From assembly GCA_964519585.1 (NCBI GenBank), contig CAZFIO010000002.1, positions 1-49,895 of the forward strand: DNA of 49,895 nt, written 5' to 3'. Both the position numbers and the translations under genes were made by a program. How positions within the stretch are numbered: position 1 is the stretch's first letter; each line of letters begins with the position of its first letter. Source of the stretch: CAZFIO01 sp964519585. Lineage in GTDB: Bacteria > Bacillota > Clostridia > Tissierellales > Tissierellaceae. The notes under the pieces are model-generated. The model saw only the letters and a program-made list of their open reading frames with translations, ran no database searches and was not told the DNA's origin. This document shows, piece after piece, positions 24,821-32,714 of this stretch.

Positions 24821-24844
24821 AAAGGAGGGTGAAACCCTCCTTTT
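24821..24844. terminator. Bidirectional terminator between DUF1858 and glutaredoxin genes
   Basis: AAAGGAGGG (24821-24829) pairs with CCCTCCTTT (24835-24843), with A-runs before and T-runs after, serving both converging genes. Confidence 0.88.
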
Positions 24845-24845
24845 A

Positions 24846-25073
24846 TTATGCCAATAAGTTGTCGATTTTAACCTTGTCAAATCCTACAATCTCTTCTCCA
24901 TCAATTACTACTACAGGTACTCCCATATGACCCATGGCCATAAGTTCACTTCTTGCTTCATTACTGTCTTGGATATTTTTTTCTGTGTAAGGAACTTCTT
25001 TTTCATCTAAATAATTTTTTGCCAATGTGCAATAAGGGCAGGTATGACTTGTGTATACTACTATGTCTTTCAT
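24846..25073 (-). CDS. Glutaredoxin / NrdH-like thiol-disulfide protein
   Basis: 75 residues with the CPYC active site (TSHTCPYCTLAKNYL), the MGVPVVVIDGEEIVGFD cis-proline and glutathione-site region, a complete single-domain glutaredoxin. It reduces disulfides or mixed thiols in the cytosol. The ATG at 25073 has AGGAGG upstream. Its promoter contains a CsoR/CstR-type operator between -35 and -10, so expression may respond to copper or reactive sulfur rather than to ribonucleotide reductase needs. Confidence 0.9.
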   Translation of the reverse strand: MKDIVVYTSHTCPYCTLAKNYLDEKEVPYTEKNIQDSNEARSELMAMGHMGVPVVVIDGEEIVGFDKVKIDNLLA

Positions 25074-25106
25074 AATTAACTCCTCCTAGATTCTTTTATT
25101 AAGTTT

Positions 25107-25135
25107 ATTATACCCTGTAGGGGTATGTATGTCAA
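25107..25135 (-). promoter_or_regulatory. Sigma-A promoter of the glutaredoxin gene
   Basis: Minus strand TTGACA (25130-25135), 17-nt spacer, TATAAT (25107-25112), a perfect consensus. The spacer is filled by the operator at 25110-25126. Confidence 0.88.
25110..25126. promoter_or_regulatory. CsoR/CstR-type operator of the glutaredoxin gene
   Basis: ATACCCTGTAGGGGTAT, ATACCC-N5-GGGTAT, overlapping the -10 element, where a bound repressor would block RNA polymerase. Same architecture as the HesB-like gene's box at 23499-23515. Confidence 0.75.
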
Positions 25136-25140
25136 GGGGA

Positions 25141-25433
25141 TAAACGATAGTCAAGCGATGGTCAAGCAATGGTCAAGCGATGGTCAAGCAATAGTTGTTA
25201 GGGTCGGGCTTTGAGGTCAGCGGGCGAGCAAAGCTACGCCCCTACAAGGTTCCAGATGACTGTTGTAGGGCCAGATCTAGGTGTCTGTTGGTTAATAGTA
25301 GGGAAATCCTCATCTCTAAGACCTAAAATCCTGACCCATTTCTTACCTTTGGCCTTTTGCTTTCTGTTTTTTACAATTGTTTGACTATTGTTAGACTACC
25401 GTTTGGCTATTGTTAGACAATTGTTTATTTGTT
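25141..25433. repeat. Mosaic element M11 (complete, both arms)
   Basis: Left arm of five regular 11-bp units from 25143 (AACGATAGTCAAGCGATGGT), core with a GGCGAGCAAAGCTACGCC variant near 25220 and a GTAGGGCCAGATC...GTGTCTGTTG module near 25264, right arm from 25372 (ACAATTGTTTGACTATTGTT) ending at the repressor gene. It fills the spacer between the ArsR-family gene and the glutaredoxin promoter. Confidence 0.88.
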
Positions 25434-25435
25434 CC

Positions 25436-25798
25436 TTAGTGTTTTGTATGCTCTAAACCTTCCTCAAATAGTTTATAGACATGTTCATCGTCTAGTGAGT
25501 ATATAACTAGCTTGCCCTCTCTCCTAAACTTAACCAAGTTCAAGTCCCTTAGTACTCTTAAATGGTGGGATATGGAGGATTGGGTCATGTCCAAAAGGCT
25601 GGCTATATCACAGACGCAAAGGGGGGCAAGGGCTAGGACATAAATTATTCTTAATCTAGATGGGTCCCCCAAGGCCTTAAATATTCTGGCCAACATATCT
25701 ATGCCATCTTCCTTTATTAAATTGGTCTTTATATTTTCCAATGTATCTGAATCTGCAAAATGAACCGAGCAAATCTGCTTATCTTTTGTCTTTGGCAT
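25436..25798 (-). CDS. ArsR/SmtB-family repressor, CadC-like
   Basis: 120 residues, winged helix-turn-helix of the ArsR family. The order is CadC-like: an N-terminal cysteine (DKQICSVHF), the metal-site motif PLCVCDIA in helix alpha-3/4 (CxC), the recognition helix SQSSISHHLRVLRD-type text (seen as MTQSSISHHLRVL), and a beta-wing FRREGKLVIYSLDDEHV. Such proteins release DNA on binding Cd, Pb or Zn. CadC's second N-terminal Cys is His here. No metal exporter adjoins, so the target is unknown. ATG 25798 follows GGGAGGAG. Confidence 0.88.
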   Translation of the reverse strand: MPKTKDKQICSVHFADSDTLENIKTNLIKEDGIDMLARIFKALGDPSRLRIIYVLALAPLCVCDIASLLDMTQSSISHHLRVLRDLNLVKFRREGKLVIYSLDDEHVYKLFEEGLEHTKH

Positions 25799-25817
25799 TT
25801 TTCTCCTCCCTTGTTTT

Positions 25818-26948
25818 TTATTCTGTAGGTATCATAGGATTTATAGGATATATGATTCTTCCTGTATTTGGCTCCAGATATAGTAACCAGTAGCCGAGAT
25901 TTTCCTTACCCTCATACCAGGTATTAAATCCAGTGGTCCCTCCCTGGGGATATTCGTCAATTGTAAACAAACCAGCTATACCGTAAATATAGTACTTAAG
26001 TCCTTCCTTGTTTTCATATAGACCAAATATATAGTGGCTGTATTTTTTTATTAATTGATTAGCCCCAATAAATTCACTGGTTAGGGGTTGATTATAATCC
26101 CTGCTAATAATGTAGTCAAAGTATGGTAGGAAGTTTTTTTCATTGGCTAAGTCAACAATATCTATTCTCCACCAATTATACCCAGCTAAATGTAATTTAA
26201 AAGGTTCTATATAAGGATAATAATTTAATAGGTTGATTAAATATTCCAAATCATAGTCTGATTCCTTGGGCTGGTTTTGCATATAATAATTTTCATAGTC
26301 TTTTTGATAAGAGTTTTCAACATCTGAGAATACCTTTTCCAAATCTAGTTGATATGCTTCTGCTGTAATTTCTTCCACAAGCTCTTCAACTTCTTCTGCC
26401 ATGTCCAATATAGAATCTTCTACTGGCTCTTCTGGATATACTTCTGCCACCACTTCCTCTGAAGATGCTTCCTCAGCAACTTCTTCTAGGTCTACTGGTT
26501 CAACCACAGGAACCTCCTCCATAGTTACTTCTTCTATACTCTTTTTAGTAAGCTGGTAATCCATGCTGCCTATATATTTATTTATTGTCCCATCATCTTT
26601 CCCAAAGTATCCCCCTAATAATATCTTAGAGTTTCTTATAATTAGGATACCATTTATTTTTTCCAAGGGGAAGTCTAATTTTTCTAGGTCCTTTTTGTTT
26701 AGCCTAAAGTCTACAGTCCCATTCCTGTTTTCTTCGGTGTAGAGGCTACCTAGCCTATGGGCCTTATCATCCCCAATAAGAAGTACATCGTAGTAGTTTG
26801 TAGATTCTGCTCCTTGAATAGAAAAGTTTATACTTAAATTTTGCCCCCTGGCTTCCAATCTTCCATGACCCTTTGGGCTTAGGTCCTTCATATTGGAGTA
26901 TAGGGTTTTTAGTATTATAAACTTTTTTGTATAGTTTGCAGTTTTCAT
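25818..26948 (-). CDS. Uncharacterised protein with acidic linker
   Basis: 376 residues, not recognised. The N-terminal ~135 residues form a probable beta-rich domain (GRLEARGQNLSINFSIQGA, YDVLLIGDDKAHRLGSL, GILIIRNSKILLGGYFG). Residues ~140-200 are a low-complexity acidic stretch rich in Glu and Val. The C-terminal ~150 residues are aromatic-rich (YLINLLNYYPYIEPFKLHLAGYNW), ending in YWLLYLEPNTGRIIYPINPM. There is no signal peptide or membrane segment. It lies directly after ksgA and before the CadC-like gene. The two-domain layout resembles clostridial proteins of unknown function seen near sporulation or housekeeping genes; no function is assigned. Confidence 0.85.
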   Translation of the reverse strand: MKTANYTKKFIILKTLYSNMKDLSPKGHGRLEARGQNLSINFSIQGAESTNYYDVLLIGDDKAHRLGSLYTEENRNGTVDFRLNKKDLEKLDFPLEKINGILIIRNSKILLGGYFGKDDGTINKYIGSMDYQLTKKSIEEVTMEEVPVVEPVDLEEVAEEASSEEVVAEVYPEEPVEDSILDMAEEVEELVEEITAEAYQLDLEKVFSDVENSYQKDYENYYMQNQPKESDYDLEYLINLLNYYPYIEPFKLHLAGYNWWRIDIVDLANEKNFLPYFDYIISRDYNQPLTSEFIGANQLIKKYSHYIFGLYENKEGLKYYIYGIAGLFTIDEYPQGGTTGFNTWYEGKENLGYWLLYLEPNTGRIIYPINPMIPTE

Positions 26949-26981
26949 TAAAAAACCTCCTAAATAAACACATTTGTATAT

Positions 26982-27848
26982 CTATATGTTTAAAGGAGGC
27001 AATATTTCACTAATTTTAATAAAATCTTCTATATCCAAATTTTCTGCCCTTTTATTAGGGCTAATAGCTGCTTCTTCTAAGGCAGCTCTTATGACTTCTT
27101 TATCCAGATCAAATCCATAAGAGGAAAGGGAATTTAGTATGGTTTTCCTTCTCTTGGAAAATCCTGCCCTTACTAGATTGAAAAACTTTTTTTTATCTAT
27201 ATTTGGCAAATCTTTTCTTATCTTTAGCCTTATGACTGAAGAATCGATTTTTGGTTGGGGCATAAATACAGTTTTGGCTGCTTTCAATATGATCTCAGGC
27301 TGGCTATAAAAGTTTACAAATATAGACAAGGACCCGTAGTCCTTTGAGCCTGGACCAGCTGCCATCCTATCTGCTACCTCTTTTTGAACCATGACAACAA
27401 GGGAATCTAGGTGCAAATCATCTTCTAAAAGTTTGCCTATGATTGGGGTTGTTACATAGTAGGGTAGGTTTGCTACTATTTTTATAGGTCCTCCACCTAG
27501 CTTTTCTTCTATAAGTTTCTTTAGGTCTATTTCCAGTATATCTCCATGGATTATTTCAATATTTTCATAGGGGCTAAGGGTGTTTTCCAGGACAGGTAGC
27601 AAACTTTTATCTATCTCTACAGCCACAACCTTTTTTGCATTTAGGGCCAGTTCTTCTGTCAGGGTCCCTATACCAGGGCCTATTTCCAATACATAGTCCT
27701 CCCTACTTATTTCAGCACCCTTGACTATATTTCTTACTATATTCCCATCTATAAGGAAGTTTTGGCCCAAACTTTTGGAAAATCTAAAGCCATATGAAGA
27801 TATGATTTCTTTTACATAAGTTGGTGAATAAAGTCTTTTATTTCCCAT
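26982..27848 (-). CDS. ksgA: 16S rRNA (adenine1518-N6/adenine1519-N6)-dimethyltransferase
   Basis: 288 residues. SAM-binding motif VLEIGPGIGTLTEEL, catalytic NLPYYVTTPII and the N-terminal LGQNFLID mark KsgA. It dimethylates two adjacent adenines in helix 45 of 16S rRNA during small-subunit maturation. Its start overlaps the rnmV stop by 11 nt, the conserved rnmV-ksgA pair of Firmicutes. Confidence 0.96.
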   Translation of the reverse strand: MGNKRLYSPTYVKEIISSYGFRFSKSLGQNFLIDGNIVRNIVKGAEISREDYVLEIGPGIGTLTEELALNAKKVVAVEIDKSLLPVLENTLSPYENIEIIHGDILEIDLKKLIEEKLGGGPIKIVANLPYYVTTPIIGKLLEDDLHLDSLVVMVQKEVADRMAAGPGSKDYGSLSIFVNFYSQPEIILKAAKTVFMPQPKIDSSVIRLKIRKDLPNIDKKKFFNLVRAGFSKRRKTILNSLSSYGFDLDKEVIRAALEEAAISPNKRAENLDIEDFIKISEILPPLNI

Positions 27849-28380
27849 TCTTAACCCTTTCTAGTCCTTCTAGGAATTCTTCCTTGCTTATACCGAAGCT
27901 GTTTAACCTGGATAGGAATTGTTTTGAGTTTCCATAGCCAATTCCTAGGATATGGCCCAGCTCATCTCTTAAGAGGCTGGAATTTGATCCACCTGCTAGT
28001 CCATGGGCAACCAGGTCTTCCTTGGAGAAGGTGGTTTCCCTATGGGACTGGTGGGGCCTGGCCTTTTTTATAGCTTCTATAATATCATTTTTGCTTGCAT
28101 TTTCAACCCCTATATCATCATCCTTCAAGGCCTTGCCTTGGGGTAAAAAGGCATGTTTGCATCCCTTGATTTTGGAATCTAGGTCCTTCCTAATCATGGT
28201 CCCTGCATAATCAGGATCAGTAAGGATTATGATGCCCCTTCTATTGGCTATGTCTCTTAGGCTTTTAATTAGTTTATAGCCATAGTTAAAGCCATTGGTG
28301 GCAATAACTTCAGCATCAAGGGCAGCCTTGACAGCCCGAATATCCTCTTTTCCTTCTACTACAATAACTTCCTTAATCAT
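27838..28380 (-). CDS. rnmV: Ribonuclease M5
   Basis: 180 residues from ATG 28380 with AAAGGAGGGG upstream; the longer frame starts inside a REP-like repeat and is rejected. Toprim domain: VVEGKEDIRAVKAAL (Glu of the active site) and ILTDPDYAGTMIR (DxD). RNase M5 trims both ends of the 5S rRNA precursor, usually with ribosomal protein uL18. It overlaps ksgA. Confidence 0.95.
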   Translation of the reverse strand: MIKEVIVVEGKEDIRAVKAALDAEVIATNGFNYGYKLIKSLRDIANRRGIIILTDPDYAGTMIRKDLDSKIKGCKHAFLPQGKALKDDDIGVENASKNDIIEAIKKARPHQSHRETTFSKEDLVAHGLAGGSNSSLLRDELGHILGIGYGNSKQFLSRLNSFGISKEEFLEGLERVKNGK

Positions 28381-28406
28381 GGGAAACACCCCTCCTTTTT
28401 TTAAAG

Positions 28407-28620
28407 AACACAAGGGGACGGTTCTTTTGTGTTATTTTAACACCGTCTGACGTACCTTTTGTGTTGTTCTCTTGGTTGGACACAGTGGGGACAGGCCTTC
28501 CTACTTCCAACCTCTCACCTCTAAAATGAGAGATCCCCGTCTTTAGACCCTAAGGCCTGACCCTAACTCAACAATTGCTTGACTATTGCTTGACCATTGC
28601 TTGGCTATTGCTTGGCTATT
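28407..28620. repeat. Mosaic element M12
   Basis: A 27-bp REP-like module at 28407-28433 (AACACAAGGGGACGG...TTTTGTGTT), then a divergent 27-bp copy at 28439-28465 (AACACCGTCTGACGTACC + TTTTGTGTT), a linker (GGACACAGTGGGGACAGGCC near 28478), and a right arm of 11-bp units 28570-28620 (CAATTGCTTGACTATTGCTT) that meets the tatD stop. Confidence 0.82.
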
Positions 28621-28622
28621 GT

Positions 28623-29387
28623 TTATATCCCAAACAGCTCTTTTGCATTTTTCTTGGTGGCTTGGGCTACTTCTTCTGCACTTGTTCCCTTGATTTTTCC
28701 TATTTCTTCTGCTACATATTTTACAAAGATTGGTTCATTTCTTTTTCCCCTATAGGGTTCTGGGGTAAGGTAGGGGCAATCTGTTTCTATCAAAAGTTTA
28801 TCCAAGGGAAGAGCCTCTGCAACTTCCTTTGGCGTTCTTGCATTTTTAAAGGTTACAGGTCCTCCCAGAGAAATATAAAAACCTAGCTTTATATATTCCA
28901 TAGCCATTTCTACACTTCCTGAAAAACAGTGCATAACCCCCCTAAGATTTCCGTCTTGCCCCTCTTTAATATAATCAAAGGTTTCCTGGGTCGCTTCCCT
29001 GGAATGAATAACTACAGGTAAGTTTACTTCCTTGGCAAGTTTTAATTGTTCCTTAAACCATTTTCTTTGCAGGTCTCTTGGTGAGTTGTCATAATAATAG
29101 TCTAGGCCTATTTCACCTATGGCCACTACCTTGGGATTCTGGGATAATTCTTTCAGTCTTTCCATGACCTTATTGGTAACCTGGCTGGCAGAGTGGGGAT
29201 GAACTCCCACTGTTGCATAGATGTTTTCATATTTGTTTGCAAGATCAACTGAGGCTATACTTGTTTCCAAGTCCGCCCCTATATTGATAGCCAATTCAAC
29301 CCCATTGTCCCTTAAGGATTTTATCAGCATATCCCTATCTAAATCAAATCTTTTATCATCCAAGTGCACATGACTGTCTATAAACAT
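28623..29387 (-). CDS. tatD: TatD family metal-dependent hydrolase (DNase)
   Basis: 254 residues from ATG 29387, 4-5 nt after GGAGG. Motifs: FIDSHVHLD at the N terminus, GEIGLDYYYD, VIHSREA, GVMHCFSGS and LIETDCPYL, all metal or catalytic positions of the TatD barrel. This is the YabD/TatD orthologue found beside metS, rnmV and ksgA in Bacillus. Family members are Mg-dependent 3'-5' DNases or D-aminoacyl-tRNA editing-like hydrolases. Confidence 0.92.
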   Translation of the reverse strand: MFIDSHVHLDDKRFDLDRDMLIKSLRDNGVELAINIGADLETSIASVDLANKYENIYATVGVHPHSASQVTNKVMERLKELSQNPKVVAIGEIGLDYYYDNSPRDLQRKWFKEQLKLAKEVNLPVVIHSREATQETFDYIKEGQDGNLRGVMHCFSGSVEMAMEYIKLGFYISLGGPVTFKNARTPKEVAEALPLDKLLIETDCPYLTPEPYRGKRNEPIFVKYVAEEIGKIKGTSAEEVAQATKKNAKELFGI

Positions 29388-29400
29388 ATATACCTCCTTG

Positions 29401-29567
29401 GAACGGTAGTTTAACAATGGTCTAGCGGTTGTCTAGCAGTTGTCTAGCGATGGACTAGCAATTGTTTATTTGGGTCCAGCTTTGGGGTCTGTGGGCTGAC
29501 CGGGTTGGGTTTTTCACAATTGTTTGACTATTGCTTGACCATCGCTTGTCAATTGCTTGACCATGTT
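29401..29567. repeat. Mosaic element M13 (compact, both arms)
   Basis: Left arm of five units from 29401 (AACGGTAGTTTAACAATGGT) ending in AGCAATTG, a ~50-nt linker with GGTCCAGCTTTGGGGTC at 29475, and a right arm from 29516 (ACAATTGTTTGACTATTGCT), showing the basic inverted-arm design with almost no core. Confidence 0.88.
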
Positions 29568-29568
29568 T

Positions 29569-31527
29569 TTATGATATTATTGATCCATCCTTTAAATCTT
29601 CTAGGGTTGATAGTAGGGATAGGTTTCCTTCATCATCTTCTGCGGCTAATATCATTCCCTTAGATTCTATTCCCCTGAGTTTTACTGGTTTCAAGTTTGC
29701 CAAGAGGACTACCTTCTTTCCTACCAGGTCTTCAGCCTTATACCACTTTTTAATTCCTGATACTACTTGGCGGGATTCGTCCCCTAGCTTTAGGGTTAAA
29801 ACTAATAGTCTATCAGCCTTAGGATGGTCTTCACAGGAAACTACTTCAGCTGTTTTTAACTGGATTTTTGCAAAATCGTCTATGGTAATTTCTTCAACTT
29901 CATCAACTTCTTCTATTATATCTTCCACTTTTTTATCCCCTTTATTCTTACTTCTTTCTTCTATTAAATCATCATTTGCCTTGTTTAATCTTTCTAATTC
30001 TTTTCCAATATCCAATCTTGGGAATATAATTTCTCCTCTTTCTACCTTAGAGCCTTCTTTTAATAATCCCCAGGTCTTACTATCTTCCCAAGAAACTTGA
30101 TCTTCTAGTCCCAATTGTTTACGAATAGCAAGGGAAGTATTACCCATAAATGGCTTGATTAGTATGGAGATTATTCTTAGGGATTCAGATAAATTATATA
30201 GAACTGTATCAAGCCTATCCTTATTTTCTTCCTTGGCCAGTATCCAGGGCATGGTTTCATCTACATACTTATTTGTCCTTCTTACTAGTTTCCAGATTTC
30301 CTCTAGAGCATTTGAAAAGCTTAGCTTATCCATATGGCTAACTACCTTATCTGCTACAGATATGGCTAAGTCTTTTAAGGATTCATCTATATCTTCTTCC
30401 AATCCAATTTTAGGCATAATTCCTTCATTATACTTTTCTATCATGGTTACAGTCCTACTTACTAGGTTACCTAGGTCATTGGCTAAGTCTGAGTTTAATC
30501 TTTGTAGGAACTTTTCCCTAGTAAAGGATCCGTCCTGTCCAAAGGTAAATTCTCTTAGTAGGAAATATTTAAAGGAGTCAATACCATATAATTCTATAAT
30601 AGGTTCTGGATAGATTATATTTCCTTTTGACTTTGACATCTTGTCATCATCAAAGAGAATCCAGCCATGGCCAAATATCTTTTCAGGTAATTCCATATCC
30701 ATGGCCATAAGTAGGGCAGGCCAAATTATGGTGTGGAATCTTACGATTTCTTTTCCAACCAAGTGAACACTAGCTGGCCAGTATTTTTTGTAGTTTTCAT
30801 CATTTTCCCTATTATAACCCAGGGCTGTAAGATAGCAGGATAGGGCATCTATCCATACATAGACTACATGTTCAGGGTCAAAAGGCACCTTGATACCCCA
30901 GTCAAAGCTTGTTCTTGATACGCATAGGTCTTCCAGGCCTTCTTTTAGGAAGTTGTTTATCATTTCATTCTTCCTGGATTCTGGTTGGATGAAGTCTGGA
31001 TTGTCCTCATATAGTTTTAAAAGAGCATCCCTGTATTTTGACAGTCTAAAAAAATAAGCTTCTTCCTCAGCCCAGTGAGTCGGTCTGTGGCAATCAGGAC
31101 AGTTTCCCTCTTCTAGCTGAGACTCAGCCCAGAAGGCTTCACAGGGTGTACAGTAATGACCCTCATATTTTGATTTATATATTTCATCTTTTTCATAGAG
31201 TTTTGTAAATATTTCCTGTACTGCCTTTTCATGATTGGGATCTGTAGATCTGATAAATTCATCATAGTCAATCTCCAGCATCTTCCACAGCTTCTTTATA
31301 TCTGCCACAATCTTGTCTACATACTCCTTGGGTGTTGTATTGTTTTCCAGGGCCTTTTCCTGGATTTTTTGGCCATGCTCATCAGATCCAGTAACGAAGA
31401 AAGCATCATAGCCCTGTAATTGTTTGAACTTCTTAAGTGAATCTGCCGCTACAGTTGTATAGGTATGGCCTATATGCAAGTTATCACTTGGATAGTAAAT
31501 TGGTGTTGTTAAATAAAATTTTTTCAT
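29569..31527 (-). CDS. metG: Methionyl-tRNA synthetase
   Basis: 652 residues. Class I signatures are complete: HIGH (NLHIGHTYT), KMSKS (DDKMSKSKGN), plus a zinc knuckle CTPCEAFWAES...CPDCH around residues 126-147. A C-terminal tRNA-binding/EMAP-like domain (from ~545: DFAKIQLKTAEVVSCEDHPKADRLLVL) promotes dimerisation. It starts at ATG 31527 with GGAAG upstream, driven by the consensus promoter at 31622-31650; no T-box leader was seen. Confidence 0.97.
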   Translation of the reverse strand: MKKFYLTTPIYYPSDNLHIGHTYTTVAADSLKKFKQLQGYDAFFVTGSDEHGQKIQEKALENNTTPKEYVDKIVADIKKLWKMLEIDYDEFIRSTDPNHEKAVQEIFTKLYEKDEIYKSKYEGHYCTPCEAFWAESQLEEGNCPDCHRPTHWAEEEAYFFRLSKYRDALLKLYEDNPDFIQPESRKNEMINNFLKEGLEDLCVSRTSFDWGIKVPFDPEHVVYVWIDALSCYLTALGYNRENDENYKKYWPASVHLVGKEIVRFHTIIWPALLMAMDMELPEKIFGHGWILFDDDKMSKSKGNIIYPEPIIELYGIDSFKYFLLREFTFGQDGSFTREKFLQRLNSDLANDLGNLVSRTVTMIEKYNEGIMPKIGLEEDIDESLKDLAISVADKVVSHMDKLSFSNALEEIWKLVRRTNKYVDETMPWILAKEENKDRLDTVLYNLSESLRIISILIKPFMGNTSLAIRKQLGLEDQVSWEDSKTWGLLKEGSKVERGEIIFPRLDIGKELERLNKANDDLIEERSKNKGDKKVEDIIEEVDEVEEITIDDFAKIQLKTAEVVSCEDHPKADRLLVLTLKLGDESRQVVSGIKKWYKAEDLVGKKVVLLANLKPVKLRGIESKGMILAAEDDEGNLSLLSTLEDLKDGSIIS

Positions 31528-31621
31528 TGGTCTTTTCTTCCTTTCATAAGTGGGATATTCTTGTAATCTATCATAAACTTTTGCTTTTTTAATTCAGATT
31601 TATGGAACTAATTAACTTCAT

Positions 31622-31650
31622 ATTATATGTAAGATTGGTGCATTTGTCAA
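31622..31650 (-). promoter_or_regulatory. Sigma-A promoter of metG
   Basis: Minus strand TTGACA (31645-31650), 17-nt spacer, TATAAT (31622-31627); about 90 nt of leader before metG. Confidence 0.88.
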
Positions 31651-31685
31651 TATTTGGTCCCCTCCTGGAAATCCTCAAAATAAGA

Positions 31686-31718
31686 AGGTCTACTATAAAT
31701 TTTGCTTATAATAGACCT
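31686..31718 (-). terminator. Terminator at the end of the TRAP/CyuA operon
   Basis: AGGTCTA and TAGACCT arms with an inner TATAA/TTATA stem; on the minus strand followed by TCTTATTTT. It comes 14 nt after the EamA gene. Confidence 0.65.
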
Positions 31719-31731
31719 AACCTATACCTAC

Positions 31732-32589
31732 TTATTTATCTTTTATAACTTCTTGCTTTTTATTAAAAAATCCGCTTAATCCTATCAAGGAAGAGGTAAT
31801 TAGGATTATTCCTATAATAATATTTGTCTCTAGGGGCTCAGATAATAGAAGATATCCAACTAAGGCACTCATTACAATTCTACTGGTTGAAACTAGGGCA
31901 CCAGTTGCTGAGTCCACAAATTTATATCCCCAAGTAAGAAATATTTGCCCTAAAAATCCTAATGATGCGGTTAAAAATACTGGTATAATCCCAGCAAAGT
32001 CAAAGCTACTTAAATCCTTATAGGCAAAGGGGATATTTACCAGAGTCCCTATTAACATGACATAAAAAACTATGATATAACCTTCATTTTCCTGCCTAGA
32101 TATGGTCAAGTACATGATACTAAAGGCTGCTACTACTGCAGATGTTATAGCTAGAAGATCTCCAAAGTTTACATTTCCAAAGCTGGGATCTGCTACTATA
32201 TAGGATCCAATCATTATTACCGTTAGGTAAAAATAGGTGCTTTTACTAACCTTTTCTCCTGTAAAATATGGTGCTATCAAAATTACAAATAGGGGGTAGG
32301 TCATATGTAGCATGTTTATATTTGTAATAGTTGAATATTTATAGGCTGTTGAAAATAAAATGATTGCAAAACTATTGTAAACTGCCCTAAAGAATATAGG
32401 CTTTAGGTTTTGAGGTCTAAAATCCTTTTTTGTTATCAAAATATAAATAAACATACAGATGGTTCCAAATAAAAACCTACTAAAGGAACCAATCACTCCT
32501 GACATAGCAGTGGTATTGGTTATAACTTTTCCATAATAGGAACTCATGGTAAAAGCTAAGCCTGACAATAATACTAAAATGACACCCAT
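31732..32589 (-). CDS. EamA/DMT-family transporter
   Basis: 285 residues with ten hydrophobic segments in two EamA repeats (for example GVILVLLSGLAFTMSSYYGK and the second half FMLIGTLVNIPFAY-like region). Drug/metabolite transporters usually export amino acids or related metabolites. As the last gene of the sigma-54-linked catabolic region it may export a pathway product or overflow amino acid such as cysteine; that is inference. The ATG at 32589 follows GGAGG. A strong hairpin at 32651-32687 separates it from the gene upstream. Confidence 0.85.
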   Translation of the reverse strand: MGVILVLLSGLAFTMSSYYGKVITNTTAMSGVIGSFSRFLFGTICMFIYILITKKDFRPQNLKPIFFRAVYNSFAIILFSTAYKYSTITNINMLHMTYPLFVILIAPYFTGEKVSKSTYFYLTVIMIGSYIVADPSFGNVNFGDLLAITSAVVAAFSIMYLTISRQENEGYIIVFYVMLIGTLVNIPFAYKDLSSFDFAGIIPVFLTASLGFLGQIFLTWGYKFVDSATGALVSTSRIVMSALVGYLLLSEPLETNIIIGIILITSSLIGLSGFFNKKQEVIKDK

Positions 32590-32650
32590 CTTTATGTCCT
32601 CCTTAAAAGACTTAATTTGTTTTTCTACCTTGGACTATAGCCTAGCCCTT

Positions 32651-32687
32651 CTTTATATAGGGAAGGTAAATCCTTCCCCATATAAAG
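32651..32687 (-). other. Intergenic hairpin upstream of the EamA gene
   Basis: CTTTATAT-A-GGGAAGG pairs with CCTTCCC-C-ATATAAAG around a 5-nt loop: about 15 bp with one mismatch. There is no T-run, so mRNA processing or stability is more likely than termination. Confidence 0.6.
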
Positions 32688-32714
32688 CTAATGATATAGG
32701 AATTTGAATAACTT

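Noticed and set aside
31528..31731. T-box leader for metG
   Set aside because: No AGGGTGGNACCGCG-like sequence; only a sigma-A promoter and an operon-end hairpin.
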